Positions 42,382-51,377 are shown, numbered from the stretch's first letter. The stretch: 64,000 nt of DNA from Streptomyces antnestii (GCF_004005495.1 NZ_RZYA01000016.1:62001-126000); one strand, 5' to 3'. Notes: generated from the sequence alone by a model not told the origin. A program made the numbers and translations.

Positions 42382-43776
42382 ATGTGGGAACAGACCGAAA
42401 TGGACCTGGTCGAATCCGAGGTCGTCATCGTGGGCGGCGGCTACGCGGGCCTGGCCGCCGCACTCCAACTCCACGACAGCGGGATCGACTTCACGCTCAT
42501 CGAGGCCGCCGACCGGGTGGGCGGCCGCGTCCTCACCGAGATCTCGCCCGCGGGCGTGACCCTCGATCACGGCGGACAGTGGGTCGGCCCGACCCAGACA
42601 CACCTGCGCGCCCTCGCGGACCGCTTCGGCTGCGCCACCTTCCCCACCTGGGAGACCGGCAAGCACGTGGAGGTGTGGCGCGACGGCACCACCGTCCCCT
42701 ACGTCGGCGCGGCCCCCGCCGACGGCCCCGGCATCGCGGAGTACCACCGCGTGGCCGGCCTCCTCGACGAACTCGCCCGGACCGTGGACACCACCCACCC
42801 CTGGCGCACCCCCCGGTTCGCGGAGTGGGACGCCCAGACCGCCGAGTCGTTCTTCCGTGCGCAGACCGGCGACGTGGACGCCCGGCGCCGCCTCGCCCTC
42901 TCCGTCCAGGGCCTGTGGTGCGCGGAGCCGTACGAGATCTCCCTGTTCCACGTGCTGTTCTACATCGCCGCGGCCGGCGGCTACGAACAGCTCATGGAGA
43001 CCCGGGGCTGCGCCCAGGACAGCCGGTTCACCGCCGGTGCGGCCGGTCCGGCGCGTGCCGTCGCGGACCTGCTCGGCGACCGCGTCCGCCTCGACACAGC
43101 GGCCCTGTCGATCGAGTACGACGAGGACAGCGTCCGCGTCCACACCGCGTCCACCGTCTTCGAGGCCCGCCGCGCGATCGTCGCGCTCCCGCCGCAGGCA
43201 GTCCGGACCGTCCGCTTCAGCCCCGGACTGCCCGTCAGCAGGGAGGGCTGGCTGTCCCACAGCCCGATGGGCCGCGTCGCCAAGGTCCACGCGGTCTACG
43301 ACACCCCGTTCTGGCGGGACGCGGGCCTCTCCGGCGTCGCCACCCTCTACGACGACGGCCCCGTGGGCGTCGTGTTCGACAACTCCCCGCACGACGCCTC
43401 GCACGGTGTGCTCGTCGGGTTCGTGTACGGCGACCGGGTCTCCGGCTGGTGCGAACTGGACGACGCACGGCGCCGTGAGGCCGTGCTGACGAGCTTCACG
43501 TCCGTCGTCGGCGAACGCGCCGCCCACCCGCTCGACTACACGGAGAAGACCTGGTCGCAGGACCCCTTCGCGCGGGGCGGCTACGAGGCGTACGTAACTC
43601 CCGGCGGCTGGACGGGATATGGGCGGCGCGGCTGGCGGGAACCCACTCAGGCCGTGCACTGGGCCGGAACGGAGACGGCTACTGTGTGGAACGGCTACAT
43701 CGACGGCGCCATCTCGTCGGGCCGGCGAGCGGCAGGTGAAGTGGCCGCCGCACTCTCATCGCAACCGGAAGGCTGA
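42382..43776 (+). CDS. flavin monoamine oxidase family protein
   Basis: The 464-aa amine oxidase has the N-terminal FAD motif VVIVGGGYAGLAAALQL (residues 14-30), then RVGGRVLTE and HGGQWVGPTQ. The C-terminal FAD-closing segment is HWAGTETATVWNGYIDGAI. No Cys is found at the place used for covalent FAD in animal MAO, so FAD is probably non-covalent. It would oxidise an amine to an aldehyde with H2O2. I give ATG 42382; ATG 42400 with GGGAA upstream is an alternative. It is followed 13 bp later by the XRE-TetR regulator gene. Confidence 0.9.
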   Translation: MWEQTEMDLVESEVVIVGGGYAGLAAALQLHDSGIDFTLIEAADRVGGRVLTEISPAGVTLDHGGQWVGPTQTHLRALADRFGCATFPTWETGKHVEVWRDGTTVPYVGAAPADGPGIAEYHRVAGLLDELARTVDTTHPWRTPRFAEWDAQTAESFFRAQTGDVDARRRLALSVQGLWCAEPYEISLFHVLFYIAAAGGYEQLMETRGCAQDSRFTAGAAGPARAVADLLGDRVRLDTAALSIEYDEDSVRVHTASTVFEARRAIVALPPQAVRTVRFSPGLPVSREGWLSHSPMGRVAKVHAVYDTPFWRDAGLSGVATLYDDGPVGVVFDNSPHDASHGVLVGFVYGDRVSGWCELDDARRREAVLTSFTSVVGERAAHPLDYTEKTWSQDPFARGGYEAYVTPGGWTGYGRRGWREPTQAVHWAGTETATVWNGYIDGAISSGRRAAGEVAAALSSQPEG

Positions 43777-43789
43777 ACGGACCCAGCGC

Positions 43790-44680
43790 ATGACGTCGAT
43801 CCAAGGCGGGGGAGAGGACGGCGCGGGCGACACCGCGACCCTGGCGGACCGGGCGCGCCTCGTGGTCCTTTCGGCGCCCATCAGCCAGCGGGAGTTCGCC
43901 GACCGCGTGGGCATGGATCCCACCGCGCTGTCCAAGGCGTTGCGCGGCAACCGGCGCCTGCGGGACCACGAGGTCGCCGCCATCGCGCAGGTGGGCCGGG
44001 TGTCGCAGCGCTACCTGCGCACCGGCGAAGGGAAGGCCCCCGTCGCCCGCGGCGGCACGGGGGGCGGGCAGGCCGTGCGCCGCCGCGCCGACGCCGTGGA
44101 CGCCGACCTCCGCCGCGCCCAGATCCTGGAGGCCACCGCCCGGCTCATCGCCCGCCGAGGCTTCCACAAGGTGCGCGTGTCCGACATCGCCCGCGCCTGC
44201 GGCACCAGCACCGGCACCGTCCACTACCACTTCCCGACGAAGGACGACGCCCTGCGCTCCGCCCTCGTCTTCTACGCGGAACGCTTCCACACGCGCCTGG
44301 AAGAGGAGTTCAAGACCGCCGACAGCACGGTCGAGAAGCTGCGCCGCCTGATCGAGGTGCAGCTGCCGACCACCGAGGAGGACGCCGACGAGTGGTCGGT
44401 CTGGGTGCAGTCGTGGAACGAGGCCGTCCTCGACCCGACCCTGCGGGAGGGGCAGCGGAGCGTCTACGCCCGCTGGCGGCAGATCGTCGTCGACCTGCTG
44501 CGGACCTGCCAGCGGGAGGGCATGGCCGAGGGCGCGGACGCGGAGGCCATGGCCGGCCGGTTCACCAGCATGGTCGACGGCCTCGCGATCCAGGTCCTCG
44601 CCGGGACCGGGGACATGGACGCGGCACGGATGCGTGAGCTGCTGCTCGACGCGTTCGAGCCGTACATCACGCTTCGTTAG
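43790..44680 (+). CDS. double-HTH regulator: XRE fused to TetR
   Basis: The 296-aa protein combines an N-terminal XRE/Cro-type HTH (residues about 22-78: APISQREFADRVGMDPTALS, then KALRGNRRLRDHEVAAIAQV) with a full TetR domain. The TetR HTH is at about 108-154 (ILEATARLIARRGFHKVRVS, then CGTSTGTVHYHF) and the ligand-binding region at 160-296. A Gly/Arg-rich linker (81-106) joins them. Two DNA-binding domains in one chain are unusual and may read the two-part operator upstream of the amine oxidase. It probably shares the oxidase transcript. The 3' end has triplicated GTTAGAR. Confidence 0.85.
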   Translation: MTSIQGGGEDGAGDTATLADRARLVVLSAPISQREFADRVGMDPTALSKALRGNRRLRDHEVAAIAQVGRVSQRYLRTGEGKAPVARGGTGGGQAVRRRADAVDADLRRAQILEATARLIARRGFHKVRVSDIARACGTSTGTVHYHFPTKDDALRSALVFYAERFHTRLEEEFKTADSTVEKLRRLIEVQLPTTEEDADEWSVWVQSWNEAVLDPTLREGQRSVYARWRQIVVDLLRTCQREGMAEGADAEAMAGRFTSMVDGLAIQVLAGTGDMDAARMRELLLDAFEPYITLR

Positions 44681-44696
44681 AGGTTAGAAGTTAGAG
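44676..44696 (+). repeat. 7-bp tandem repeat overlapping the stop codon
   Basis: GTTAGAG-GTTAGAA-GTTAGAG occupies 44676-44696; the first unit contains the TAG stop of the XRE-TetR gene. Confidence 0.8.
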
Positions 44697-44707
44697 GTCC
44701 GCGGGTC

Positions 44708-44773
44708 CTGACCCCACGTCAGACGTCGGCCGCAGGTCCCCTGACCCCACGTCAGGCGGCGGCCGCGGCCCGT
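44708..44773. repeat. 33-bp tandem repeat at the 3' end of the TetR gene, with hairpins
   Basis: CTGACCCCACGTCAG occurs at 44708-44722 and 44741-44755, each followed by a related CG-rich segment ending GGCCGC. Each copy is a 5-bp-stem hairpin (CTGAC/GTCAG). The right copy contains the stop of the minus-strand TetR gene, so its 3' end has been duplicated. It may act as a weak bidirectional terminator between convergent regulators. Confidence 0.65.
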
Positions 44774-45483
44774 TCGATCGCGGAGATCACGGCTTCCATC
44801 GTGGTGTCGTACAGCAGCTTCCGGCTGACGGAGCCGAGGTGGTCGATGTGCGCCCGGGTGGCCGGGTACTCGTCCGCCGGGAGATGGGCGTAGATCCGGG
44901 TCCAGGCGGTGGCGTCCTTCTCCTGGACCTCGGGGTCGAGCGAGCTCAGCGCGGCCGAGTGAGCGCAGAGCCCCAGGGACGTGTCGACGAAGGTCCGGTA
45001 GTAGAGGACGGCCTGGTCAGGGGCGAGCCCCGAGCGGGCGAGCGTGGCGAGCTGGAGCTCGACCAGGCGGGCCTCGAAGGGGCCACCGGTGGTGCGGGCG
45101 AAGGTCAGCGTGGTGATCGCCGGGAAGCGCGTCTGGACCTGCCAGGTGGCCTCGGCGATCCGGCGCAGCGTGTCCTGCCACGACTCGTCGCCGGGCACCT
45201 CGCCGACCTCGGTGACGATGGTCTCGATGGTGCGCTCGCACACGGCGAGCAGCAGCTCGTCCTTGTCGCGGAAGAGGCGGTAGAGGACGGCCGCGTCGAC
45301 GTTCAGTTCCTGGCCGAGCCTGCGCATCGTCAGGCCCGCGACCCCTTCACGCTCGGCCAGCGTGAACGCGGCGTTCACCGCGGCCTCCTGCCGCAGGGTC
45401 CTGCGCTCCCGCCTCGTCGGCTGCCGGGTGGCGTCACCTGTGGACCGCTGGGCCCGGGACGCGGTCGCGGTGTTCTTCGCCAT
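44752..45483 (-). CDS. TetR/AcrR family transcriptional regulator
   Basis: The 243-aa protein has a TetR HTH at about residues 34-80 (AAVNAAFTLAEREGVAGLTM, then ELNVDAAVLYRLFRDKDELL). The C-terminal ligand domain is of the TetR_C type, with a WQVQTRFPAITTLTFAR helix. The first 30 residues are basic and disordered. It is divergent from the nitrilase-permease operon, whose promoter contains a 23-bp dyad; it is the likely regulator of that operon. Confidence 0.88.
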   Translation of the reverse strand: MAKNTATASRAQRSTGDATRQPTRRERRTLRQEAAVNAAFTLAEREGVAGLTMRRLGQELNVDAAVLYRLFRDKDELLLAVCERTIETIVTEVGEVPGDESWQDTLRRIAEATWQVQTRFPAITTLTFARTTGGPFEARLVELQLATLARSGLAPDQAVLYYRTFVDTSLGLCAHSAALSSLDPEVQEKDATAWTRIYAHLPADEYPATRAHIDHLGSVSRKLLYDTTMEAVISAIERAAAAA

Positions 45484-45518
45484 GGCAGGACTTTACCAAT
45501 TTCCGGCAGCAGAAATGA

Positions 45519-45541
45519 CAACACCGTTGACATCAGTGTTG
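45519..45541. promoter_or_regulatory. TetR operator, 23-bp dyad
   Basis: CAACAC (45519-45524) and GTGTTG (45536-45541) form an inverted repeat with an 11-nt spacer that contains TTGACA (45528-45533), a possible -35 element. It lies between the divergent TetR and nitrilase genes. Confidence 0.6.
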
Positions 45542-45627
45542 AACGTCGGGTTCGGTGTCCCCGTCACACCGATCGGCCGGCACCCGTGCACCGCCGGTCC
45601 GTCCACCAGAGTCAGGAACCCACCCTC

Positions 45628-46563
45628 ATGAGCCGGCACCTACGTCTCGCCCTCGTCCAGGCACCAGCGGAAACCTTCGAGCAGTTCGCCGAGGGCCTGC
45701 GGACGCGCATGAAGTCGCCCAACGCGGCGGACCTCGTCGTCTACCCCGAGGCACATCTGTACTCGCTGGGCATCGAGTCCCTGACCGAGGAGGAGATCTA
45801 CGAAGCCCACGCGGAACCCCTGGACGGACCGCGCGGCAAGGCGCTTGGCGCCCTCGCGCGCGAACTGGGGATCTGGCTCGTACCCGGCACCGTCCTCGAA
45901 CGCGACGCGGACGGCAGCGTCTACAACACCGCGGTGGTCTACAACCCGGACGGCGAACTCGTCGCGAGCTACCGGAAGATCTTCACCTGGCGGCCCTACG
46001 AGCCGGTGTGCGTGGGCCGCGACTTCGTCGTCTTCGACATGCCCGGCTACGGCCGCGCCGGACTCTCGATCTGCTACGACAGCTGGTACCCGGAGCTGAC
46101 CCGGCACCTCGCCTGGATGGGCGCGGAACTGGTGATCAACGTGGTCCAGACGCCGACCGCCGGCCGCGCCCAGGAGATCCCGGTCAACCAGGCGAACGCG
46201 ATCGTCAACCAGGTCTGGGTTGCCAGCGTGAACGGAGCCGGCCCGACGGCACACGGCCGCAGCATCCTCGTGGACCCCGAGGGCCACATCCAGGTCGCCG
46301 CCGCGGGCATGGAGGACGTCACGCTCACCACCGTCGTCGACTTCGACCGCGTCGCGGCGGCACGCAAGTTCGGCACCAGCGGCGACTCCTGGCCCTGGGA
46401 CCACTTCACCGCCGGTGACACCCCGCTGGAACTGCCGCTCTACAACGGCCGCATCGACCCCGCGACCTGGCGTCCGGCCATCTCCCGCGAGACTCCGGAC
46501 GCCCTGCGCCCCACCGCACCCGTCGTCTTCGAGCGTCCCGCCGAGGAGTCCGGCGATGAGTGA
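45628..46563 (+). CDS. nitrilase/carbon-nitrogen hydrolase family protein
   Basis: The 311-aa protein has the nitrilase superfamily fold with the Glu-Lys-Cys triad visible: Glu41 in VVYPEAHLYS, Lys117 in SYRKIFTWRP, and Cys149 in LSICYDSWYPE. It hydrolyses an amide, carbamoyl or nitrile C-N bond; sequence alone does not decide which. ATG 45628 begins MSRHLRLALVQAP. Its stop overlaps the start of a permease gene by 8 bp, so uptake and hydrolysis of the substrate are coupled. Confidence 0.9.
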   Translation: MSRHLRLALVQAPAETFEQFAEGLRTRMKSPNAADLVVYPEAHLYSLGIESLTEEEIYEAHAEPLDGPRGKALGALARELGIWLVPGTVLERDADGSVYNTAVVYNPDGELVASYRKIFTWRPYEPVCVGRDFVVFDMPGYGRAGLSICYDSWYPELTRHLAWMGAELVINVVQTPTAGRAQEIPVNQANAIVNQVWVASVNGAGPTAHGRSILVDPEGHIQVAAAGMEDVTLTTVVDFDRVAAARKFGTSGDSWPWDHFTAGDTPLELPLYNGRIDPATWRPAISRETPDALRPTAPVVFERPAEESGDE

Positions 46564-47926
46564 GACGACCGTGAGCCTCACCCCGAAGCTCTCCCTGACG
46601 TCCGTGGTCACCTTCGGCCTCGCCTACATGGCACCGAGCCTGGTGATGGTGATCTTCGGCGTGATCTCCGCGGCCAGCGGGGGCACCGCGCCGACCGCGT
46701 TCCTCGTCGCCACCGGCGCCATGTTCCTCACCGCGCTCAGTTACGCGAAGATGGCCCGCCACTACCCGACCTCCGGCTCGGCGTACGTCTACACCAGGAA
46801 ACTGCTCGGCTCACCGGTCGGTTTCCTCGTCGGCTGGGCGGTGCTCCTGGACTACCTGTTCCTGCCGATGGTCGCCTGGCTCGTCCAGTCGATCTACCTG
46901 AACGCGCAGTTCCCCGCCGTCCCCGTGTGGGTGTGGATGCTCCTCAACGCCGGACTGACCACACTCGTCAACATCATCGGGCTCACCCTGACCGACCGCG
47001 TCAACAAACTCCTGACCGGCCTGGCCGTGTTCATCGTGCTGCTCTTCGTCGCCTACTGTCTCGTCCACCTCGGACACCACGCGCCGACGTCCTACACGAG
47101 GCCACTGTGGAACAGCGGCAGCAGCCTCGGCGGCATCTCCGCCGCCGCGGCCATCGCCGCCTACTCCTACCTCGGGTTCGACGCGGTGACCACGCTCTCC
47201 GAAGAGACCCGCGACGCGCGGCGCACCATCCCCCGCGCCGTCGTCCTCGTCATCGCGACCGGCGGACTCCTCTTCGCCGCCGTGGCCTACATCATGCAAC
47301 TCGTGCACCCGGGAGGCCTGTTCGACGACCCGGAGACCGTCGCATACACGATGTCCATCGAGATCGGCGGCCAGACGTTCGCCGACTGGACGAACATGGC
47401 GGGCATCGTCGGCGGCTTCGCCTCGGGCCTCGCCGTGCAGCTCAGCTCCAGCCGCCTGCTGTACACCATGGGCCGCGACGGCGTACTGCCCCAGCGGTTC
47501 TTCGGGACGCTCCACCCGAGGACGAAGACCCCGGTGCTGTGCCTCCTGCTCACCGGTGCGATGTGCCTGCTGGGCCTCGACATCTCCCTCGCCACCGCGA
47601 CGTCGTTCATCAACTTCGGGGCGTTCCTGGCCTTCACCGCGGTCAACGTCGGCGTCGTCGTCCACTTCGTACGCAACCGCCGCGCCGGCGTCACCAAGGT
47701 CCTTGGTTACGTCGTCGCCCCCGCACTCGGCGCCTGCGTGACCGTCTACCTGATGACCCAGCTAAGCGTCGTCGCCCTCACCATCGGACTGTGCTGGCTC
47801 GCCGCCGGGTTCGCCCATCTGCTGTGGCTCACCCGAGGCTTCAGCCGGCCCACCCCCGAGCTCAGCATGGGGGAGACCCCGGACGGGACGGAGGCGGACC
47901 GGACACAGAGCCCGGTGGAAGCCTGA
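46556..47926 (+). CDS. APC-family permease (putrescine/amino acid type)
   Basis: The 456-aa transporter has 12 membrane helices. Near the N-terminus is SVVTFGLAYMAPSLVMVIFG, then YPTSGSAYVYTRKLLGSPVG, and the helix 6 region AAYSYLGFDAVTTLSEETRD is characteristic of the PuuP/YeeF group. The C-terminal tail is acidic and short. It overlaps the nitrilase gene by 8 bp. It is predicted to import an amine, amide or amino acid for the nitrilase. Confidence 0.9.
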   Translation: MSETTVSLTPKLSLTSVVTFGLAYMAPSLVMVIFGVISAASGGTAPTAFLVATGAMFLTALSYAKMARHYPTSGSAYVYTRKLLGSPVGFLVGWAVLLDYLFLPMVAWLVQSIYLNAQFPAVPVWVWMLLNAGLTTLVNIIGLTLTDRVNKLLTGLAVFIVLLFVAYCLVHLGHHAPTSYTRPLWNSGSSLGGISAAAAIAAYSYLGFDAVTTLSEETRDARRTIPRAVVLVIATGGLLFAAVAYIMQLVHPGGLFDDPETVAYTMSIEIGGQTFADWTNMAGIVGGFASGLAVQLSSSRLLYTMGRDGVLPQRFFGTLHPRTKTPVLCLLLTGAMCLLGLDISLATATSFINFGAFLAFTAVNVGVVVHFVRNRRAGVTKVLGYVVAPALGACVTVYLMTQLSVVALTIGLCWLAAGFAHLLWLTRGFSRPTPELSMGETPDGTEADRTQSPVEA

Positions 47927-47970
47927 GTCCCGGTGGAAGCCGGAGCCGAGGTGCGGGCCGTCCCCGCCGG

Positions 47971-50055
47971 TCACTGGAGCAGGTCGAGGGACAGCTCGCA
48001 CCACACCGTCTTGCCGTTGCCCCGCGGCTCCACGCCCCAGGCGGTGGCGAGTTCCTCGATCAGCATCACACCGCGCCCCGACGTGCTCTGCTCCGTCGCG
48101 GCCCGGCGGCGGGGCGACGCGGTCGAGGTGTCACTGACGGCCAGGCGCACGCCCCGGCCGCTGTGCCGGACCGGCCGGGCCGTCAGGGTGGCGCTGCCGT
48201 CGGTGTGCAGCAGGGCGTTGGTGGCCAGTTCGCAGGCCAGCAGCTCCGCCGTGTCACCGAGGGCTTCGAGGGACCAGCTCTGCAGTGCCTCGCGCAGCGC
48301 GTTCCGGGCGTTGCGCAGGGCGTCGGGGTCGGTGGGGGAGATGACGGCCTCCATCCGCGGGGCCGGGGCGGCCTTGCCCCGGCCGCGCCGCAGCACGAGA
48401 AGGGCCACGTCGTCCTCCTCGCCGGTGTAGGCCGCCATGACGTCCAGCAGATGGTCGGCCAGCTCGTCCGGCGGGCCGGGTCCGGCCGCCAGCGCGTCGA
48501 GCAGCCGCGCACGCCCCTCGTCGAGGTCCTGGGCCCGCGCCTCGATGAGCCCGTCCGTGCACAGGACAAGCGTCGAACCCGGTTCGAGGACCGTCTCGAA
48601 GACGGGGTACGCGGCCTGGCCGCCGGGCGCGGTCAGACCCAGGGGCAGGCCACCGGGCGTGTCCAGCCAGACGCAGCGTCCGTCCAGGCAGCGCAGCACG
48701 GGTTCCGGATGACCGGCGCGCACGATCGACGTCAGGCCGGTGAGCGGGTCGATGAGGGCGAGGAGGCATGTGGCGAAGCGGTCGGTGTCGAGCTCGGCCA
48801 GGAACGCGGAGGCCCGCGCCATGGCCGTGGACGGCGGGTGTCCCTCGGCCGCGTACGCGCGCAGGGCGATGCGCAGCTGTCCCATCACGGCGGCGGCCGT
48901 CACGTCGTGGCCCTGCACGTCGCCCACGACGACGGCGATCCGGCCGTCCGGCAGTGTCAGGGCGTCGTACCAGTCGCCGCCGATCCCGCCCCGGGCCCGC
49001 GTGGGCCGGTAACGCGTCGCGAGATGCAGGCCGGGCACGTGCGGCAGGATCCCGGGGAGCATCGCCGTCTGCAGTCCCGCGGCGAGCTCGTGCTCCTGGT
49101 CGTAGAGCAGTGCCCGCTGGAGGGCCTGCGCGATGACCTTGCCGAGGGCCGTCAGGACGGCCCGCTCGTCGGGCGGGAAGCTCGCCCGGCCCTCGTAGGT
49201 GAGCCCGACGGCGCCGATCGGGGTGTCCTGGGCGATGAGCGGCAGGTACACGGCGGCCGCGGCCTCCGGGAACTTCGACAGGTACGGCGCGAGCGCCGGG
49301 TAGCGCGTGACGAACTGGAGGCGGTTGGTGACGAACACCGGCTCGCGGGTGCGGACCGCCTCGGTGAGGGGCAGCGGCTCGGACAGCCGGGACAGGTGGA
49401 AGTCCTGGATCAGGGTTTCGTGGACGCCGTTCGAGCCCACCAGTTCCATGCGGCCGTTGTCGATCATCCCGAGGATGATGCTGGACGCGCCGATGCGTTC
49501 GAGGAGACGGGAGTCGGTGAGGGCGTCGGCGACGTCTTCCACGGTGACGGTCGGCACCAGCGCGTCGCTCACGTGGACGACGATGTCGGACGGCCGGTGG
49601 CTGTCCTCCAGGGACTGGCGCAGCTGCTCGGTCTCGTCCACCGCGCGCAGTTCCTGGCTCGCGTCACGGATGATGCCGATGACCCGCACCGGACGGTTCT
49701 GCTCGTCGCGGACGATATGGCCCTGCGTATGGGTCCACTGCAGCCGCCCGTCGCTGTGCCGCACCCGGAAGTAGAGGCTGAAGCCGGAGCGCTCCCGCAG
49801 CGCGCGGTCCACGAGCTTCCCGACGGCCGGCAGCTCGCTGGGCACCATGCGCTCACCCAGCGTGGCCAGACGGCCGTCGAACTCGCCGGGCCGGAACCCC
49901 ATCACGGCCAGGCCGCCGGCGTCGTACTGCATCACACCGCTGGCCACGTCCCAGGAGAACGTGCCCATGCCGTTGACCGCCAGGGCGACGTGGGCGGCGG
50001 CCGCGGAATGACTCTCTGTGCCGGGCCCGCCGCCCGGTTCGAAGAGGCGATCCAT
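47971..50055 (-). CDS. PAS-GAF-PP2C (SpoIIE) phosphatase with anti-sigma-type ATPase
   Basis: The 694-aa protein has four domains in order. PAS is at about 20-135 (GMGTFSWDVASGVMQYD and LYFRVRHSDGRLQWTHTQGH). GAF is at about 160-320. The SpoIIE PP2C phosphatase is at about 335-555 (GGIGGDWYDALTLPDGRIAV, then VVGDVQGHDVTAAAVMGQL). The HATPase_c/RsbW-like kinase domain is at about 570-690 (ELLACELATNALLHTDG, then STSGRGVMLIEELATAWGVE). Such proteins sense a signal and act on anti-anti-sigma factors; an STAS protein is encoded at 4 kb. ATG is preceded by AGGAGGG. Confidence 0.93.
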   Translation of the reverse strand: MDRLFEPGGGPGTESHSAAAAHVALAVNGMGTFSWDVASGVMQYDAGGLAVMGFRPGEFDGRLATLGERMVPSELPAVGKLVDRALRERSGFSLYFRVRHSDGRLQWTHTQGHIVRDEQNRPVRVIGIIRDASQELRAVDETEQLRQSLEDSHRPSDIVVHVSDALVPTVTVEDVADALTDSRLLERIGASSIILGMIDNGRMELVGSNGVHETLIQDFHLSRLSEPLPLTEAVRTREPVFVTNRLQFVTRYPALAPYLSKFPEAAAAVYLPLIAQDTPIGAVGLTYEGRASFPPDERAVLTALGKVIAQALQRALLYDQEHELAAGLQTAMLPGILPHVPGLHLATRYRPTRARGGIGGDWYDALTLPDGRIAVVVGDVQGHDVTAAAVMGQLRIALRAYAAEGHPPSTAMARASAFLAELDTDRFATCLLALIDPLTGLTSIVRAGHPEPVLRCLDGRCVWLDTPGGLPLGLTAPGGQAAYPVFETVLEPGSTLVLCTDGLIEARAQDLDEGRARLLDALAAGPGPPDELADHLLDVMAAYTGEEDDVALLVLRRGRGKAAPAPRMEAVISPTDPDALRNARNALREALQSWSLEALGDTAELLACELATNALLHTDGSATLTARPVRHSGRGVRLAVSDTSTASPRRRAATEQSTSGRGVMLIEELATAWGVEPRGNGKTVWCELSLDLLQ

Positions 50056-50207
50056 GAAACCCTCCTGGCCGCACCCTCGGTACCTCTGGGGCGCGCCGCG
50101 TCCACGGCTGCGCCGGGCGTGGCCACCTCCTCATTCTGCGCGGATTCGCCGACGGTCGCCTGTCCTGCGGGGCGGGTCCGCACGGGCGGGTGCCCGGTGT
50201 GCGGCGC

Positions 50208-51377
50208 TCACCCGGCGGAACCCCTGCGCCTGCGGCGGGCGGTCCTGACGGCGAAGGGCAGCGCGGCGAGGGCGAGGAGGGCGGCGGCCGTTCCCAGATG
50301 CCGGGTGAGATCGGACGACGCATGACCGGACGCGGTCGAAGCGTGCAGGGCGGTGGCTGCGTGCCGGGCCGGGTGCGGGTCACGGGGCGCGCCGTGCGAG
50401 GCCGCCCCGTTGACGATTCCGGCCGTGACGGCGTGGGGAGCCTCTGTGAACCCCCAGTCCAGGAGCTCGCGGCTCTCGTCGTAGACCGCGTTGGACGACC
50501 CCTCCTGCGGATTCATGATGGTGACCAGGATCGTCCTGTCATTGTGGGTCGCGGCGGCGACGAGTGTGTTGCCGGCCTCGGAGGTGTAGCCGTTCTTCAC
50601 ACCGATCATCCCCGGATAGGGCTCCACCCCGTGGGATCCGACCAGGAGACGGTTGGTGTTCTGGATCCCGAAGGAGTCGGGTCCGCCCGCGGCCGGGAAC
50701 TGCGCCCACTTCGTGCCGCAGTAGCGGCGGAAGTCCGAGTTCCGCAGGCCCGCGCGCGCGATGAGGGACAGGTCGTACGCGGAGGAGTACTGCCCCGGGG
50801 TGTCGAAGCCGTCGGGGGAGCGCACCTGGGTGTCGCGGGCACCGAGCCGCTTCGCGGTGGCCTGCATCTGCGCGAGGGTGCGCTGCAGGCCACCGTTCAG
50901 CCTGGCGAGGGTGTGCACCGCGTCGTTGCCGGAGCTGAGGAAGACACCCCGCCACAGGTCTCCAACGGTGTAGCTGGTCCCCTCGCGCACCCCGACCAGG
51001 CTGCTGCCCGGCTCCACGGCGTCGAGGTCGGCGGTGACGGCGGTGTGCACGGCGGTGGCGGGCAGCTGGGGGAGCAGAGCCACGGCGAACAGGGTCTTGA
51101 GGGTGCTGGCGGGCGGCAGGTGAAGGTGCGGGGCCTTGGCGGCGAGCAGGTTGCCGGTGCCGACGTCGGTCACCGTCCACGAGAGCGCCGACACGTCCGG
51201 TGCGGCGGACGTGCCCGGCGCGGTCTGGATCTGACTGTTGGGCCCTTCGGCGCGCGGCGGCGCCCCGACCGCTCCGACCGCCGCGCCGGCGGGCGACCCG
51301 ACCGCGAGCGCCGCACCCGCGAAGGAGGCGACAACTGTCTTGGTAATACAGGCGTAAAAGCCCACAAATCGCGTCAT
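50208..51377 (-). CDS. D-alanyl-D-alanine carboxypeptidase (S11 family)
   Basis: The 389-aa secreted protein has a signal peptide at the N-terminus, then a penicillin-binding fold. SxxK is PASTLKT (Ser91, Lys94), SxN is LSSGNDAVH, and the third motif reads GVKNGYTSEAG, i.e. KNG in place of KTG. A ~60-residue Ala/His-rich linker leads to a C-terminal membrane helix and Arg-rich stop-transfer (LGTAAALLALAALPFAVRTA). It trims peptidoglycan pentapeptides at the cell surface. ATG 51375-51377 gives a proper signal peptide; longer readings do not. Confidence 0.88.
   Translation of the reverse strand: MTRFVGFYACITKTVVASFAGAALAVGSPAGAAVGAVGAPPRAEGPNSQIQTAPGTSAAPDVSALSWTVTDVGTGNLLAAKAPHLHLPPASTLKTLFAVALLPQLPATAVHTAVTADLDAVEPGSSLVGVREGTSYTVGDLWRGVFLSSGNDAVHTLARLNGGLQRTLAQMQATAKRLGARDTQVRSPDGFDTPGQYSSAYDLSLIARAGLRNSDFRRYCGTKWAQFPAAGGPDSFGIQNTNRLLVGSHGVEPYPGMIGVKNGYTSEAGNTLVAAATHNDRTILVTIMNPQEGSSNAVYDESRELLDWGFTEAPHAVTAGIVNGAASHGAPRDPHPARHAATALHASTASGHASSDLTRHLGTAAALLALAALPFAVRTARRRRRGSAG

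Noticed and set aside
46927..50325. Very long plus-strand open frame (over 1,100 codons) through a permease and the phosphatase
   Set aside because: Arg/Pro/Gly-rich shadow of real genes on both strands; no ribosome site or domain, and the true frames carry clear protein motifs.
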